DNA of 64,000 bases from Trachelipus rathkii. Lineage: Eukaryota > Arthropoda > Malacostraca > Isopoda > Trachelipodidae. Position numbers and translations under genes: made by a program. This document shows positions 1 to 11,887 of this stretch, piece after piece. The notes beneath the pieces were generated by a model. It did no database searches. It had not been told where the DNA came from and saw only the letters and a program-made list of their open reading frames with translations. The DNA is taken from positions 27,501 through 91,500 of the forward strand of contig JABUQX010078767.1 in assembly GCA_015478945.1 (NCBI GenBank), written 5' to 3'. Each line of letters begins with the position of its first letter. The stretch's first letter is position 1.

Positions 1-202
1 CTTTGTATTTTCATTTGAAGAAAAACCATTTTCCTGGCATTTTTGAGATCTAGCCCAACAATTTTTAAAACAACTTGAAATTTGTTGGAAATTTTGATAT
101 ATGCCACTAAAATCAACACATACCTCCTTCAACCTACAGAATAGGAAAACTACTTTTCATAGTTATTTTTTTTTTTTGGTGGTGAACTTTTTTTTTAATT
201 CT

Positions 203-708
203 CATCCAATGAATGTGAAATTTTCAGATCATATGTAATTTAGGGAGATACATCTTTTTAATCATCAATCATACTATTCTTTTAAGGTATATTCGAGCTA
301 AAAAACGGTTTCAGAAAGTTTTCTTACAAAAAAAAATTAGCTTAATAAAAAAAATTGGTATATCTTCCAATTATACATGACCTGAGAGTTTCATATTGAT
401 AGGTTGAACAGAAATTTTTTTTTTTCACAATTCTTCACCTTCATAATTTTTTTTTTTTTTTTTTTTTTCAATTTTTGTGAAAAATTGCAGCAACTTTCTT
501 TCTGTTTATCATATCAATATGAAATTTTCAGGTCGTGTATAATTGTGGGAAATGCAACATCACTTTTTTATTTCTATTCAGATAACTTTTTGGTATACCA
601 AAATTTTTTTTTATAAGAGTTAATTACACAAAAAAAAAAAAAAAATTAATGCCATACTATTTTAGAACAATGCCTTGATAAACTTCATAGTGATCAGATG
701 AACGGAAA
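203..708. repeat. Cluster of alternating inverted ~40-bp motifs
   Basis: A motif built around GAAATTTTCAGRTC occurs forward near 203-246 and 508-549, and reverse-complemented near 366-405 and, more diverged, 666-708. The copies alternate in orientation about every 150 bp, so neighbouring copies can pair. The clearest pair is 366-405 with 508-549, matching over most of about 37 bases. The intervals are A- or T-rich homopolymer runs. No coding frame explains it. Confidence 0.6.
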
Positions 709-1580
709 AAATTATAAACAAAAAAACATTTTTGAAAGCAGTTCCCCTATGCATGTTGAGGGATGTGTTTGTTTTGGTGGTTGATCATGAAAACCGCACT
801 TTCTCTGTACTACCAGCTATTTCATGATAGTCCCATCACCACGTTTTCCACAGTCATTTGAGCCACCAACCCACAATTGTAAGACTTGGATTAAAAAATA
901 TGTCTGAAACATTGTGTTCCTTTCAAACTGCCAAATCACAAGGAATCAATAGAACAGCGGATACCACTCAGCACGCACTTCTGCGCCTAACTACAGCTGC
1001 CACTTTTCCCTTCTATCTTAACTCGCAACGCCATCTGATGAAACAAATCCTACAGCAGCACTCCGCTTCGCACACACTTACTACGCACCAATCGGGCTTT
1101 TCACTACTAATCACCACGACAAACATCAAACATCTTACCATTCTCCAGGGAGACTCCACCTTCACTTCGCTCAACTTCTCAACTCTATTCGCGATGGCTC
1201 TAATTCTCTTCACATTCAACAGCTTTAAAGCGTATTGCCATTGTAATAGTAGCAGATGATACAAGAAATGTTTATTGATTAACTTATCTTCTAGAATGCA
1301 GAACCCATATTCTCAACTCACTAATGCAGAAATCAATGTTACAACATACCATTCTTGCACTACAGCCCATAAAGTCCACTCCCTTCGCGCTCACACGCAC
1401 GCAATACCTTTCCAAGCGCACATATCCCCTATCAAGATGCCTTTTCTCAAGCATCACTTCTCCCATCACTATCTCGCTTTCTGGAGAAAAATTTCTCCCA
1501 CCACACACCAACAACCCACAGAGAGAAGCTCCTCAGCTTCCCTGCGAACTCATTATCGAATAAGGAAGAAGATTTCCCCG
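709..1580. other. Unassigned moderately complex sequence
   Basis: This stretch is less AT-rich than its surroundings and has overlapping open frames on both strands (for example 858-1259 plus and 1013-1264 minus). The translations show no domain or motif I recognise, and opposite-strand frames are equally long. I therefore call no gene. It may be upstream sequence of the promoter at 1587-1741 or an old repeat. Confidence 0.4.
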
Positions 1581-1586
1581 AACACA

Positions 1587-1864
1587 TATAAAGAGGCCCC
1601 GCAATCTCCACCAGATAAAATTTCGCCACACGCCACACAAGAGATCATAAACCCTGACTGAGGATGAGAGTAATTCGGCTCACCAATCCCCTTATCAACT
1701 AGTGGACCGCCAGAGATAAAATCAATCACCGTGTATATAAGCAAAAATTCGTGACACTCATTGAAAGTAATTTGAGAAACACTATTTTTCAGCCTCTTTG
1801 ACCTACGTCTCGTCTCGGCACGCCTCGCACTCTCTCGATTCAGACACTTCTCTGAAGCCAAATG
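1587..1864 (+). promoter_or_regulatory. Candidate core promoter and ATG-only first exon
   Basis: A TATATAAG box lies at 1734-1741 with a TCATTG initiator-like sequence about 25 bases downstream. A pyrimidine-rich leader runs to an ATG at 1862-1864, and this is followed at once by GTTTGT, a possible 5' splice site. A second TATA box, TATAAAG, is at 1587-1593. A first coding exon of just ATG is common in animal genes. The signals are short and could be chance in AT-rich DNA, and the rest of the gene is not identified. Confidence 0.35.
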
Positions 1865-1866
1865 GT

Positions 1867-2800
1867 TTGTATTAAATTTTCTATTCTAGTATATTCTAAT
1901 TCGAAATGATTTTTCCACCATCGCCCACCCAACAAATCATTTGTAGATTATTTCTAAAAAGAAATAATAAAATAAATATCTTATGCTAAAAAAGAAAAAA
2001 AAAGAAGGGAGAGAATTAAAATAGCAAAATTTATTAAAAATATTCTTCATATAGGTAGTGTGATTCTCCAAATTTTCTTGTATCAAGCTCTTATCACACG
2101 TCAATTGTATGATATATAAAATAAAAGGATTTTTGATTAATTAATTATTGATGCAGTCAGAGGAGGAAACTCCCATCTTGAAACCTAACATGAAGCTATT
2201 ACTACTTGTACATAACTTAGTGATGCCTTTACTTCAGTAGAGAATCAATGTTTTCCTAATATCTTTCAATACAGATGTAAATATTAAGTAAAATTAACTG
2301 TTGATAGTATCACAAAATCTATATTAAAAAAATATATATATGTAATGGATAAGAACATATTTGAGTTTGATTTTTAGGCATTACAACATTCATTTTTAAT
2401 GTGGATAAATTGCTCCTCTTCAGTACATGGTATTAATTCAGATCTCACAATGGTAAAGTTGGATTTCTGATATTTACTTGTAAAGTTTTAATATACCCTG
2501 TATTGGGTCAAAATTATCATTTTGAAGACTTGTACCTCAAAATTTTTGAATTAATTGAAAAGTAAAATGAATTGATTTTTTTATGATTATGGCATTAAAG
2601 GTCTCTTTGATGTATACCTTTCCAATCTCAATCATATGGAGGATAAAGATTAATATTATTGTCCTCTGTAGTAATGGATTTGAAGTGGAAAAAAAAAAAG
2701 ATGAAACAATGATTTAAATGTTAAACAATTATTAACGCAAATACTTTTTGATACATGACAATGCTCGTAATTGAAAGTTTGTCGTAAAGAAATATAATTC
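1867..2800. other. AT-rich non-coding stretch
   Basis: No convincing coding frame, RNA gene or repeat structure was seen. If the exon at 1862 is real this is intron. Confidence 0.5.
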
Positions 2801-2802
2801 TC

Positions 2803-2953
2803 CAACCAAAAATTAATACTCCAGATCTGACTGCACAAATTAACTCCTTAAACACACAAATCTCCAATCTCATCCCCACCCATAAAACAGAAAACTTCAA
2901 GAAACACTTGATTGATAGTATGGGAAGGCCAGAGGAAAAAGAACATGGAAAAT
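2803..2953 (+). pseudogene. LINE fragment, region between endonuclease and RT
   Basis: The plus-strand frame starting at 2803 reads through LTAQINSLNTQISNLIPTHK and then a KTENFKKHL segment before two stops near 2953. This spacing of a Leu/Ile heptad stretch followed by HK..NFKKHL resembles the linker between the endonuclease and reverse transcriptase of Jockey/CR1-like non-LTR retrotransposons. Downstream bases to about 3020 look like a frameshifted continuation. Only this scrap is visible; the RT core and endonuclease are absent. The assignment rests on pattern recognition of a short segment. Confidence 0.4.
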
Positions 2954-3585
2954 AATAAAAAATCTCCATAACTCCCAAAACAACTCTCCACCCGCAAACG
3001 AAACTTTAAGAGGACAAAAAAATTTAAAAGTAATTTTTTTTTTTTTAATTAATCGTTTTACATTATTATATAGTATATTATACATAAGATAGATTATAAA
3101 ATACAGCTTTAATAAGAAATTAATATTTAAATATATATATATCTATATAGTTATATTTACTTTATATTTATACAGATAGAGATGATATATATAAATACAG
3201 CTTTAAAAGAAATTGTAATTTTAATAAAAATTATATTAATAAAGAAAGAGAGTATCGAGAATCCAACCAAGTCAGAAGAATACCTGTCGTATCTCACTCA
3301 TCGTCTCCACTTCATTATTAAGGAAGAAAGGAGAGTCCGAATGAGACCAGGTAGCTTTTCACAGGAGAGGAGGAGCTCGGTAGTAAACCTCGTGTGCGCG
3401 CTATGAGCGGGTTAAGAAGAGAGAAGAAGCGTGTCAGTAGAGAGACGCTCGTTGAGCCGCAAAGAGGAGAACGCAGGTAAAGGGGTAGAGAAGAACGTGA
3501 AAAGACACGAGTTGGCAAGAGAGACACGAGAGTATAGAGATCACAGCTGGAGAGAATGCTTCGAGAAGACAGGTATCTTTATTCC

Positions 3586-3831
3586 ATGGAGGAAATTGAA
3601 GAGGAAAAGGTTCTACCTCCGAACGAAAGGAACTGCGGAGGAAGCGCATAGTGAACGTCCATCTGCGATATAGAAGCCCAGGAGGAGTTCAGATTACAAT
3701 AAGATCCGATGGTGAAAGAGCAGTTAATAATAATAGCGATGGTTTTGTTAAGCCCAGGATAACTGGAAAGGTTTTTGTTGATCTACATTGTCCTCATTGC
3801 CCAGGACAGAATTCCGTTACTTTTGCGGTTA
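3586..3831 (+). CDS. Candidate 5' exon of an unknown gene
   Basis: A purine-rich, non-repetitive tract (from about 3300) leads to an ATG at 3586 that opens MEEIEEEKVLPPNERNCGGS and stops at TAG 3649-3651. A different frame, open from 3600, continues through VNVHLRYRSPGGVQ and VDLHCPHCPGQNSV to 3827-3831. Either two exons overlap or one frameshift separates the halves. The right edge carries GTTAGT (3828) and GTATGG (3832) as possible splice donors. The GTATGG choice leaves a phase-1 junction that matches the phase of the acidic exon at 17250, so the two could belong to one plus-strand gene with a 13-kb intron. I do not recognise the protein; a CPHC pair is the only motif. Confidence 0.35.
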
Positions 3832-4640
3832 GTATGGGTGCTTCATTTTTTCTTTAAATTATAGTTTCATTTTCAGTTTTTTCATCAAAGAAAATGAGAT
3901 TTACATGTCAGCAGTTGTCAAGAATAATGATACGACTCACAATTTATTATTTTTTTTAGTTTCATTTGTCAATAAACTATGCAAAATTCAAAGTTTCCAT
4001 AGCGTTTAAAGTCGCAGCCCATGTTGATATGTCTGCAATTGTCATTCCTAGAAGTTGAATAATATACATTTCTATGGTCAAACAAAGCTTCTCCGGCCTC
4101 TCCTGAAAGTTCACATTTTTTGGAGTTGTCACTATTCTTGACAACCGATGATGTGTATACTACCTAGGATAACACATGGATAGGGTGGGAAAAGATTACG
4201 CATATGGAATTTATATTTCATATATACAGAGATTTAAGAATTTTTTTTTTATCAAATATACCTAGCTATGTAATTACATCAAAACTAACTAGATATGCAC
4301 TTAAGTTTGGCTACTAGAAAGTAATACAGTTAGTTGCTTCTTTCTAGCTCTAGGATTTAATGCATATTTTTAGTGTAATTTATAATATTTGAATTATCTT
4401 GATGTCGCTAATAGTGATTTTTTTTTTACTGTCTTTTTTGATGCATTCTTTGTTCTTGTTTTGTAAAATTGATTTGTTTGTTTTGATGTTGGTAGGGGGC
4501 TATGTTTGATTTGTTTTAAGGTGTTGGTAGCATTGTTATATTAGTGTGTGTGCTGTTGGGTTATGTGTTGGTGGATTAGGGTCATTTGGATAGGTCGAAC
4601 CACATAAGACAATAAATAATAGAAAATCTTTTGCCTACAG

Positions 4641-4751
4641 ACACTCAATCGTTCTTCGAAGAATTAGGCGTCAACAGAGGGCGGAGCAGAAGGAAATAGA
4701 AGAAAAATGGGAGAAGGAGAAGCCAGAGGAATTGAGGGATGTTATTTCAAC
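4641..4751 (+). CDS. Candidate charged internal or terminal exon
   Basis: A good 3' splice site (TTTTGCCTACAG ending at 4640) precedes a frame that reads HSIVLRRIRRQQRAEQ, then a Glu/Lys-rich helix ending near ELRDVIST. The frame ends at TAA 4753-4755, or at a GTAATG donor beginning 4752. The region is very hydrophilic, like a coiled-coil or nuclear linker. Its entry phase (2) does not fit the exons at 3831 or 17250, so it may belong to another transcript or be spurious. Part of it is duplicated just downstream at about 4786-4818. Confidence 0.3.
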
Positions 4752-4913
4752 GTAATGCCGATTGTTGTGCGAGGGTGGTTTGCAGAAGGAATTTAAGGAT
4801 GTTATTCTCAACGTAATGCCCTTGTTTTTTTTTAATACATTAGGAACATTAATTGATTTATATATACATATCAATTATATATCATCAAATCAATCATCAA
4901 TCTACCTTTCTTC

Positions 4914-7850
4914 CCCCCAAGACTGGGTTAAGGTGTCGCGTGACATGCACCGGTAAACAGAAAAGTCCGTAGCAAGAATATGACACATAGTTGAAAAGAA
5001 GCTCAGCCTTACCTCTCCCCGCCTTTATATCTGCCGTTCGCAGTCAGTAAAATCGCAAAAGCCTAGAGGCTTCACGGGACCGCGACTGGACTCTCATACT
5101 CACTTATGGCAATATCGGCAATGTAGTGGTTCATCCCCTGGCCGTTGGGCCTACAACCATACCCCCCCTCCAAAACCCCACCTATTCACCCATTATGCAC
5201 CTTTGTTCCTCCTCGACCTCTCAACTGCAATTCTCCCCTCCATGACATATTCCTTTACTGACTCAATCACAACTTTTTTCTTCTGTCTCCCAGCCCGGTC
5301 GAATTTCCCACACACACTCACGCACTATAAAAACCTTTGAGCCCTTTTAACACAACCGAGTATCATTCATCTTTTCCACATGACCAAAAACCAATCTCAA
5401 CGGGCACTTTCATTTATTTTCTTCATTTTACCCCCTTTCTCCACCACAACCAACTTCTCTAAATGCGTTCTTCCCTCATTTATTTCAATTTCTTCCTCAC
5501 ACCTACACGCCCCTAAGATTTGTCCATCTGAACACATTTACTTTAGATCTATCCTCTTATTCCAGACCATAGCCCCTCACTACTTTATACATTAAGCACA
5601 GAGGTAACACCATACACCCTCAATGCTAAGACGCTAGCAATCCACTCAAGGACTTATGTCCCTTTTACATTCACCGAAAGGATGTTAAATTGCCCAGCCA
5701 CCTTCCTGCCATTCACAACTTCCTCCTACACACTAACAAACTCAGCATCATCCATTCCCTTCTCATCTAACATATACCTCTAAATATTTAAACTCTGGAC
5801 ACTTGTTCCAGCTGCTCATCAACTAACATAACTTCACACTGAGGACTGTCCACACTCACAACCATAACACCTTACTCTTATCTACGTTTACGTTTCAAAA
5901 ACCCCTCCTTTTACACACACTGCCAATCTCTCTACCAATCTCATCAAACTTCTTCAGATTTCGCCACACAAAAAACACCAAATCATCCGCATATAAGAGG
6001 TAGGGCACCCTCCACTCATCTCCATTCTCCATCAAGTTCTCACATTTTCCTGGGGCACCACTCTATTCTTTCATACGCCCATCCATATAAACAATATTGA
6101 ATAAATCAGGAGACATAAACAACCCTTCCTCACCCCGCTATTATATAAACACAATTCAAGTTTTTTGACACATTTTATTCCTTACAGCACGCCTCACTAT
6201 CGATCATACAACTTTTTTTGATTCCATCAGAAGCCTTACAACCAACACCATATATTCACTAACACCTGCCATAGAGCTCCCTATTAACCCTGATCATAGC
6301 GCCTGTTTTGCTACAATCCATAAAAACCTAATACAAATTTATTCTTCTTCTTCGCTCATTTCTCAAATCATCCCCTTTGTTTCAATGTAAATGATTTGAT
6401 CCACACATCCTCTACCACTCTAACGCACCTGTTCTTCACCAATCAGTCCATTCAGGTCACTGCCGCACTCTTTTCGTCCAAAATCCAGCATAATCTTCCT
6501 AACAACACTGCAACTAAACTATTCCCTATTAATTTACAGTTCCCTTATATTTATTATTTTTTTATATTTTGTTATTTATTTATGATTTATTTTATTTTAT
6601 ATTGTTTTTTTATTTATTTTACTTATTTATTATATTTTATATTATATCATGTCATTACTAATTGTATATTTGAGTTGTTTTTTTCCCTTATCTGTCCCTT
6701 ACCGCTTATAATAAGGGATTTCACTGCTCTCCCTCCAATCCCTCGGAACTATCCTCCATGAAACGCTGTTATTTACAGCAACTTCAAATCAATCAATCAA
6801 CCATCTCGCTTCCGTTCTTGATGAACATTTCACCCGTAATTTCATCTATACTTGCCGATTTCTTCATCTTCCTCACTCTACCCATTAACTCCTAATACCT
6901 CCTACTTGCTAATAACCTTATCCCAAAATACCTATTCCTTCTTGCACATCAAACCCCATACCATTTTCACTATCTCTTTATCACTGTCAATGTTATATGC
7001 AGATTTTTGAAATGATTCTTTTCCACAGCTGTCCCCTCACATCCATTCTCAGTTACAATAAGCACGATCCCTATTCATTATTTTTTAAGCAGGTTCCCCT
7101 TATTCTCATGTCTTAACTTTCGTCGCTTCCTCCAAGAAGAGTTCCCATATTGCCCTTGTAAGTCCTATTCATGGGTTTGGTGTGGCTGCGCGTTCGTGGT
7201 CTTGCTGGTGGGTCAGAACAAGTTCATTTACTCTCTTTCTCCTACGTATTGGCACTTTTTAGTATTTCTTTTTTTCCTCCTAATATATGATTCCAAGCAT
7301 GTTTCTGTTTGTTGAAACTTCGATCAGGTTGGTTTGCTCTGTGTTGTTTACATTCAAAGCACAAGCAACTTCCACTTTTTACTTTTTACGCTTGCATCAC
7401 CTTATCACTCCACAATTCACTATTGACCATCTACTCTACTTTCAGACATCTCACATACTTCCTTTTGCACTGCTAAAATTGCTTCCTTCATTTCTCAAAT
7501 TTGTTCAGTTTCAAACTCTAGTATACTTCAATGATTTACTGTGCGAGCGCTCTTACATACTTATCCTTTATTACCTTGTTCACTTAACACTTATTTATAT
7601 TTTACCCACTTCCTTCCGTATACTTTCCTCTCCATCCAAGCCCCACGTAACTTAATTTTGCATAGAACAACATAATGATTCCGATAATCCCATTCCAGAC
7701 CCCATCACAGATTTAAACGATCCAAACATCCTTCAACATCTCCTCTTCAGCCAAATCAAATCAATCATACTTTTCACTTCTGTACCATCTCTACCTACAA
7801 CCAACTCTAGTATTCTTATGGATACTTTTGTGTTTAAAAAAGTAGATATA
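4914..7850 (-). mobile_element. LINE copy 1, 5'-truncated and decayed
   Basis: Read on the minus strand from right to left this is a non-LTR retrotransposon. The end of an AP-type endonuclease is visible near 7662-7690, a GLSDHYVV-like block carrying a one-base insertion. RT block 1 (KSAGIDEITGEM-like) lies near 6830-6880, LLYADDLV with the catalytic Asp pair at 5976-5999, an EFKYL block near 5790, and a VRWFGHVEKM C-terminal block near 5350-5400. The 3' UTR runs to a CCCAAGACTGGG hairpin at the left edge, with scattered ATC repeats outside it (4873-4905). Many one-base indels and stops make it non-functional. An AT-rich insertion (about 6540-6660) interrupts it. Confidence 0.8.
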
Positions 7851-7859
7851 TTTGGTGTT

Positions 7860-8110
7860 AATATATATATATATATTATATATATATATTTATATATATA
7901 TATATAATACTTATATATATATATATATTATATATTATATTATATTTTTATATAATATATATATAATATCTATATAATATATAATATATATAATTGTTAG
8001 TCGAAAATTTTAAATTCACTCAAAATTTACAGCAAACAAAAGATGAGGATACGATTATGAGTCAAGCTCATAAAGTTAGTGGTGATATAGTTTTTAGTTT
8101 ATATATAAAT

Positions 8111-8155
<45 letters not shown>

Positions 8156-8222
8156 ATATAATATAATTATATAATATATTATATATATAATATATATATA
8201 TATAATATATATATTATATATA
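7860..8222. repeat. (TA)n tracts flanking a short unique island
   Basis: Long imperfect TA/TATAA microsatellite at 7860-7993 and 8098-8222, separated by about 100 bases of non-repetitive sequence with no coding signal. This is the left flank of the hAT-like element. Confidence 0.9.
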
Positions 8223-8223
8223 T

Positions 8224-9806
8224 CAGAAGTGGGCACACCCCCGCTTCATTAGGGGTAGTCCGCTAGCGCACCTCAGCACCTCGAGAAAACGTAGTCCGCT
8301 AGCGCTCTTACCGCACTTATTTAGACATCAAACTCCGTATCAGAAGTCCGCGCCGTCCGGCAACGTTCCCCCGCTAGATAAGTGCGACTTCCAACACACA
8401 CAAAAGATTTTAAATTAATACTAATAGTATATAGATATGTATTTTCACAATAAAAATTTATATTTAATATATGTTATAAATTTATAAAATTGAATGAAAT
8501 ATTTACAAAATCTCAAGATTTTCCACTACCTCCTCAATGTCGTCTTCAAGGACAAGAGATCCAAATTACCTTTCAAAAAGATTCAGATGCTCAAAATTAA
8601 AAAGCAGTTAAGGCTGACCTCTTTGCCTCAAAATATTCCCACCAATAATACTAAATATTCGCTCTATAGCCGCAGAACTAAACCAAGGTGATTAAAATAT
8701 ATTTTATGACAAGTTCAATCAAAATTCTGCCTTGCTGAAAGGGGAAAGATTGTCCCTTCGGTGAGAGGAGTCGCTGGTGTAGGTTCATTCACAGCAGTCC
8801 ATTTGCTAATTAAAGGTTCCTCCAACCCTAATAAATCATTCTGCTCCCTTCTAAATTATTTTAACCACCCTGTCACCCATAAGAAAGGTCTATTTCGTCC
8901 AAAACTTTAGTTTAGTAGATTCCATGAAAGCCTCGACTCCTGCAGAGTCGATGCTAATGCCACGTATCCAATAATAAAAACTATATAATTATATATATAA
9001 TATATATATATATTAAATGTTATTAAATGGTGTAATTATCTCTTTTTAAGACTATTCTGCGTTGTCTGGGATTGTATATCTGTTATTATTTATGTGTATT
9101 TGTTAGTGTGTAATATATATACGATAACAAAATATTTAATGGAGAGAACGATAATATAATTTGTTACAGTTAGTAATACATATTCAATTGTGTGTCGTTG
9201 TAGAATCACCAAATATAATATATATATATATATATATATATTATATTATTATATATATTATATAAATAATTATATATATATATATATTATATATATATAT
9301 AATATATATATAATTATATATATATATATATATATATATAGATATATATATATATTTGGGTTTTCCACAGAATTGATTTAGAATATGGAGTTTATTAAAG
9401 ATAATAGACTGATTAATTAAAGTTATAGATGAGTTAATGCCATTCAGTCTATAAAATCAATTTAAGATGTTATTTCATAATATGTGTTTTAAAGCATATT
9501 GGAGATTTGAATTTGGAGGTATTAATTATTAAAAAACACTTAGCCGTTAGACTAAAGTTTATTGAGCTGTAAATTAAGAAAATAAAAATTATATTTTCTT
9601 TCTTATTAAAATAAATTATTAAAAAGTAATTTAAAATTAATTTTTTAAATAAAGGTGCGGAACAAAGAGTGGAAACATCTTTTTGACCGCACTTGCAAGT
9701 CCGCCTAATTCCTGACGACTTCCGCAAGCCTCCGCTAGTTTCCGCAACCTATTTTTGGTATAGTCCGCTCGGAGCGGACTAAGAGAGCCGGATAGTGCCC
9801 ACTCTG
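8224..9806. mobile_element. hAT-like DNA transposon, probably non-autonomous
   Basis: The left end begins CAGAAGTGGGCAC at 8224 and the right end is its inverted partner, GTGCCCACTCTG, finishing at 9806; they differ by one inserted base. CAG-starting ends with a GTGGGCA core are typical of hAT elements. Subterminal GTCCGCTAGCG motifs repeat twice near the left end. Near the right end lie several TCCGC motifs and a near-perfect palindrome AGTCCGCTCGGAGCGGACT (9760-9778), which suits transposase-binding subterminal repeats. Both flanks are (TA)n, so an 8-bp target duplication cannot be proved. The interior (8494-8950) has weak open frames but no recognisable transposase catalytic motifs, and it contains (TA)n tracts at 8983-9020 and 9222-9351. 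Confidence 0.65.
9222..9351. repeat. (TA)n microsatellite inside the hAT-like element
   Basis: Nearly pure TA/ATATA repeat. Any frame through it encodes only alternating Tyr-Ile and is not a gene. Confidence 0.9.
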
Positions 9807-9946
9807 TATAATATATATATATATATATTATATATATATAATATATATATTATATATTAGTTATATATATATATATATATATTATATATTATTATATATA
9901 AATATTATTATATATATATTATATATTATATATATATTATATTATG
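9807..9946. repeat. (TA)n microsatellite
   Basis: TA/TATAATA repeats fill the gap between the right end of the hAT-like element and the 3' end of LINE copy 2. Confidence 0.9.
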
Positions 9947-9978
9947 TCTTCTTGTTCTTTCTTCTTCCCTTCCTCTTG

Positions 9979-11728
9979 CCCCAAGATTGGGGGTAAGGTG
10001 CTGTATAAGCATCGGAAAAGAAAAACAGGCAGTAGGGAGAACATTGACAAACGTCGAAAAAAGAAAGCCCAGCCTTAACCGCCCCTCTGTACCATTAATC
10101 TAGTGGAGAGCTCGTCACAGACAGAAAATCACCCTAGAGCATCATATAGGAATCCCGCGAACGACCCCTCCTCACTTATGGTAAATCGTCAATGTAGGGT
10201 TCATCCCCTGCCCAGGTGGGCACATACCATGCCCCATCACCAAACGCCGCCATTCTCTTCCTAGTCCACTGCACCTTTATTCCTCGCCCTCTGCCAATCC
10301 ATTTTTCCTCCTCGCTTCCAGACATCGTTCACCGACTTCAATCCACTTTCTCGTTCGGTCTCCCAGCCGGTCGGTTTTCCACACACTCGCCACTATACAT
10401 CCGCTCAACCAACCGACTTTCATTCATTACTTTCCACAATGCAAGACCAAACCATCTCAACATACTTATATTTATTCTCCTCTCATTTACTCCCTTTCTT
10501 CACACCACAACCACTCTCTTATAGTTCATTCCTTCACTTTATTATTCCTTTTCACACTGAGGCTAGATGCGCCCTATAAGATTGTCCATACTGAAACACA
10601 ACCACCTTGAACTTTAGTCTAATAATTCTTATTTCCAGACCATAGTCTCACCTACCTATACTAACACAGGTAACAACATACCCTCAGATAAGACCGGTTA
10701 ACGCACTTCTCAAGACTTAGTCCCTTTACATTCCAACGATTTAAATTGGGCATAGCACCAGCCACCTTCCTGCCATCTACCACAGACTTTCCTACTACAC
10801 TCTGCATCATCCGTTCCCTCTCTCATCCAACACATACCCTAATATTTAAAAATCAGACATTGCTCCAGCTCTCAATCATCTAACATAAACTTCACACTGA
10901 GGAGCTGTCCTCACGTCCACAACCATAAAAAACCTTACTTCTTATCTAACGTTTACCTTTCAACCCCTCGCTTTTACATACCCTGTACCTGCCAAATCTC
11001 TCCACCAATCCTCTCAAAAACTCTCTTCAGATCTGCCACAACAGAACCAATCATCCGCATACAAAGGTAGGCACCCTCCTTTACTCTCTTCATGTCTCCA
11101 TCATTCTAACACCATTTCCTTGCCACTCCCACACCTCTACCTCTAATTCTTCATAACTCCATCCATATACAACTTGAATAATAACCAAGGAGACATAAAC
11201 AACCCTGTCTCACTCACGTCTATTAATCCTAAAAAAAATCACCATTGACACCATTTACTCTTACACACAGACACGCTTAACTATCGTCATACATATTTTG
11301 ATTCCATTCAGAGCCTACCACCAAACCATATATCACAATACTGCATAAAGGCTTTCCACTATTAACTCTATATTAAAAAAAACCACGCCTGTTGTAATTA
11401 AGATTCCATAAAACCTAAATTATAGAATTGTATTCTTCTTCTCCATCATTTTTCAATCATTGTTTCAATGTTAAAAGATTTATCCACACATCCTCTATCA
11501 CTCTCCTAAGACGCACCTTGTTCTTCACCAATCGTTCCTCAGTCACTCGACGCACTCTTTTCGCAAATACCAGCATATCCTTCCCTACACAATCAATAAC
11601 ATTTATTTCCGTATAATTTCTACAGTAACCCTTATTTCTCCTACCCTTATATAAGGGTACTATTGGCTTTTCGTTGGCTTCTAGCGCCTCATGAAACGCT
11701 TTATTACAACCAACTTCAAACCATATAT
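9979..11728 (-). mobile_element. LINE copy 2, 5'-truncated and decayed
   Basis: This is the same family as the copy at 4914-7850, in the same orientation. The left edge is the 3' terminus, with a perfect CCCCAAGATTGGGG hairpin at 9979-9992 followed by GTAAGG. The coding part runs rightward against the plus strand: a conserved GMNP C-terminus near 10200-10215, a GHVE-type block near 10430 and LYADD at about 11048-11068. It ends near 11728 at a (TA)n tract, inside the RT domain, so the endonuclease is missing. Frequent one-base indels leave no frame longer than about 100 codons. It is clearly dead. Confidence 0.78.
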
Positions 11729-11770
11729 ATATATATATAATTAGTATATATATATATATATTATATATAT

Positions 11771-11802
<32 letters not shown>

Positions 11803-11843
11803 TATTATATATAATATATATATATATTATATTATATATATAT

Positions 11844-11880
<37 letters not shown>

Positions 11881-11886
11881 TAATAA
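11729..11886. repeat. (TA)n microsatellite
   Basis: Pure and interrupted TA repeats between two LINE copies. Confidence 0.9.
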
Positions 11887-11887
11887 T

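Noticed and set aside
858..1861. Several 60-130 codon frames on both strands
   Set aside because: Opposite-strand frames are equally long, and no domain or splice logic supports any of them.
5325..5340. TATAAAAACC promoter-like word
   Set aside because: It lies within the C-terminal coding part of a minus-strand LINE copy and is explained by that.
9190..9381. Tyr/Ile-rich open frames in TA repeats (also at 15622, 22391, 23684, 33190)
   Set aside because: They are translations of (TA)n microsatellites with no biased third positions or motifs.
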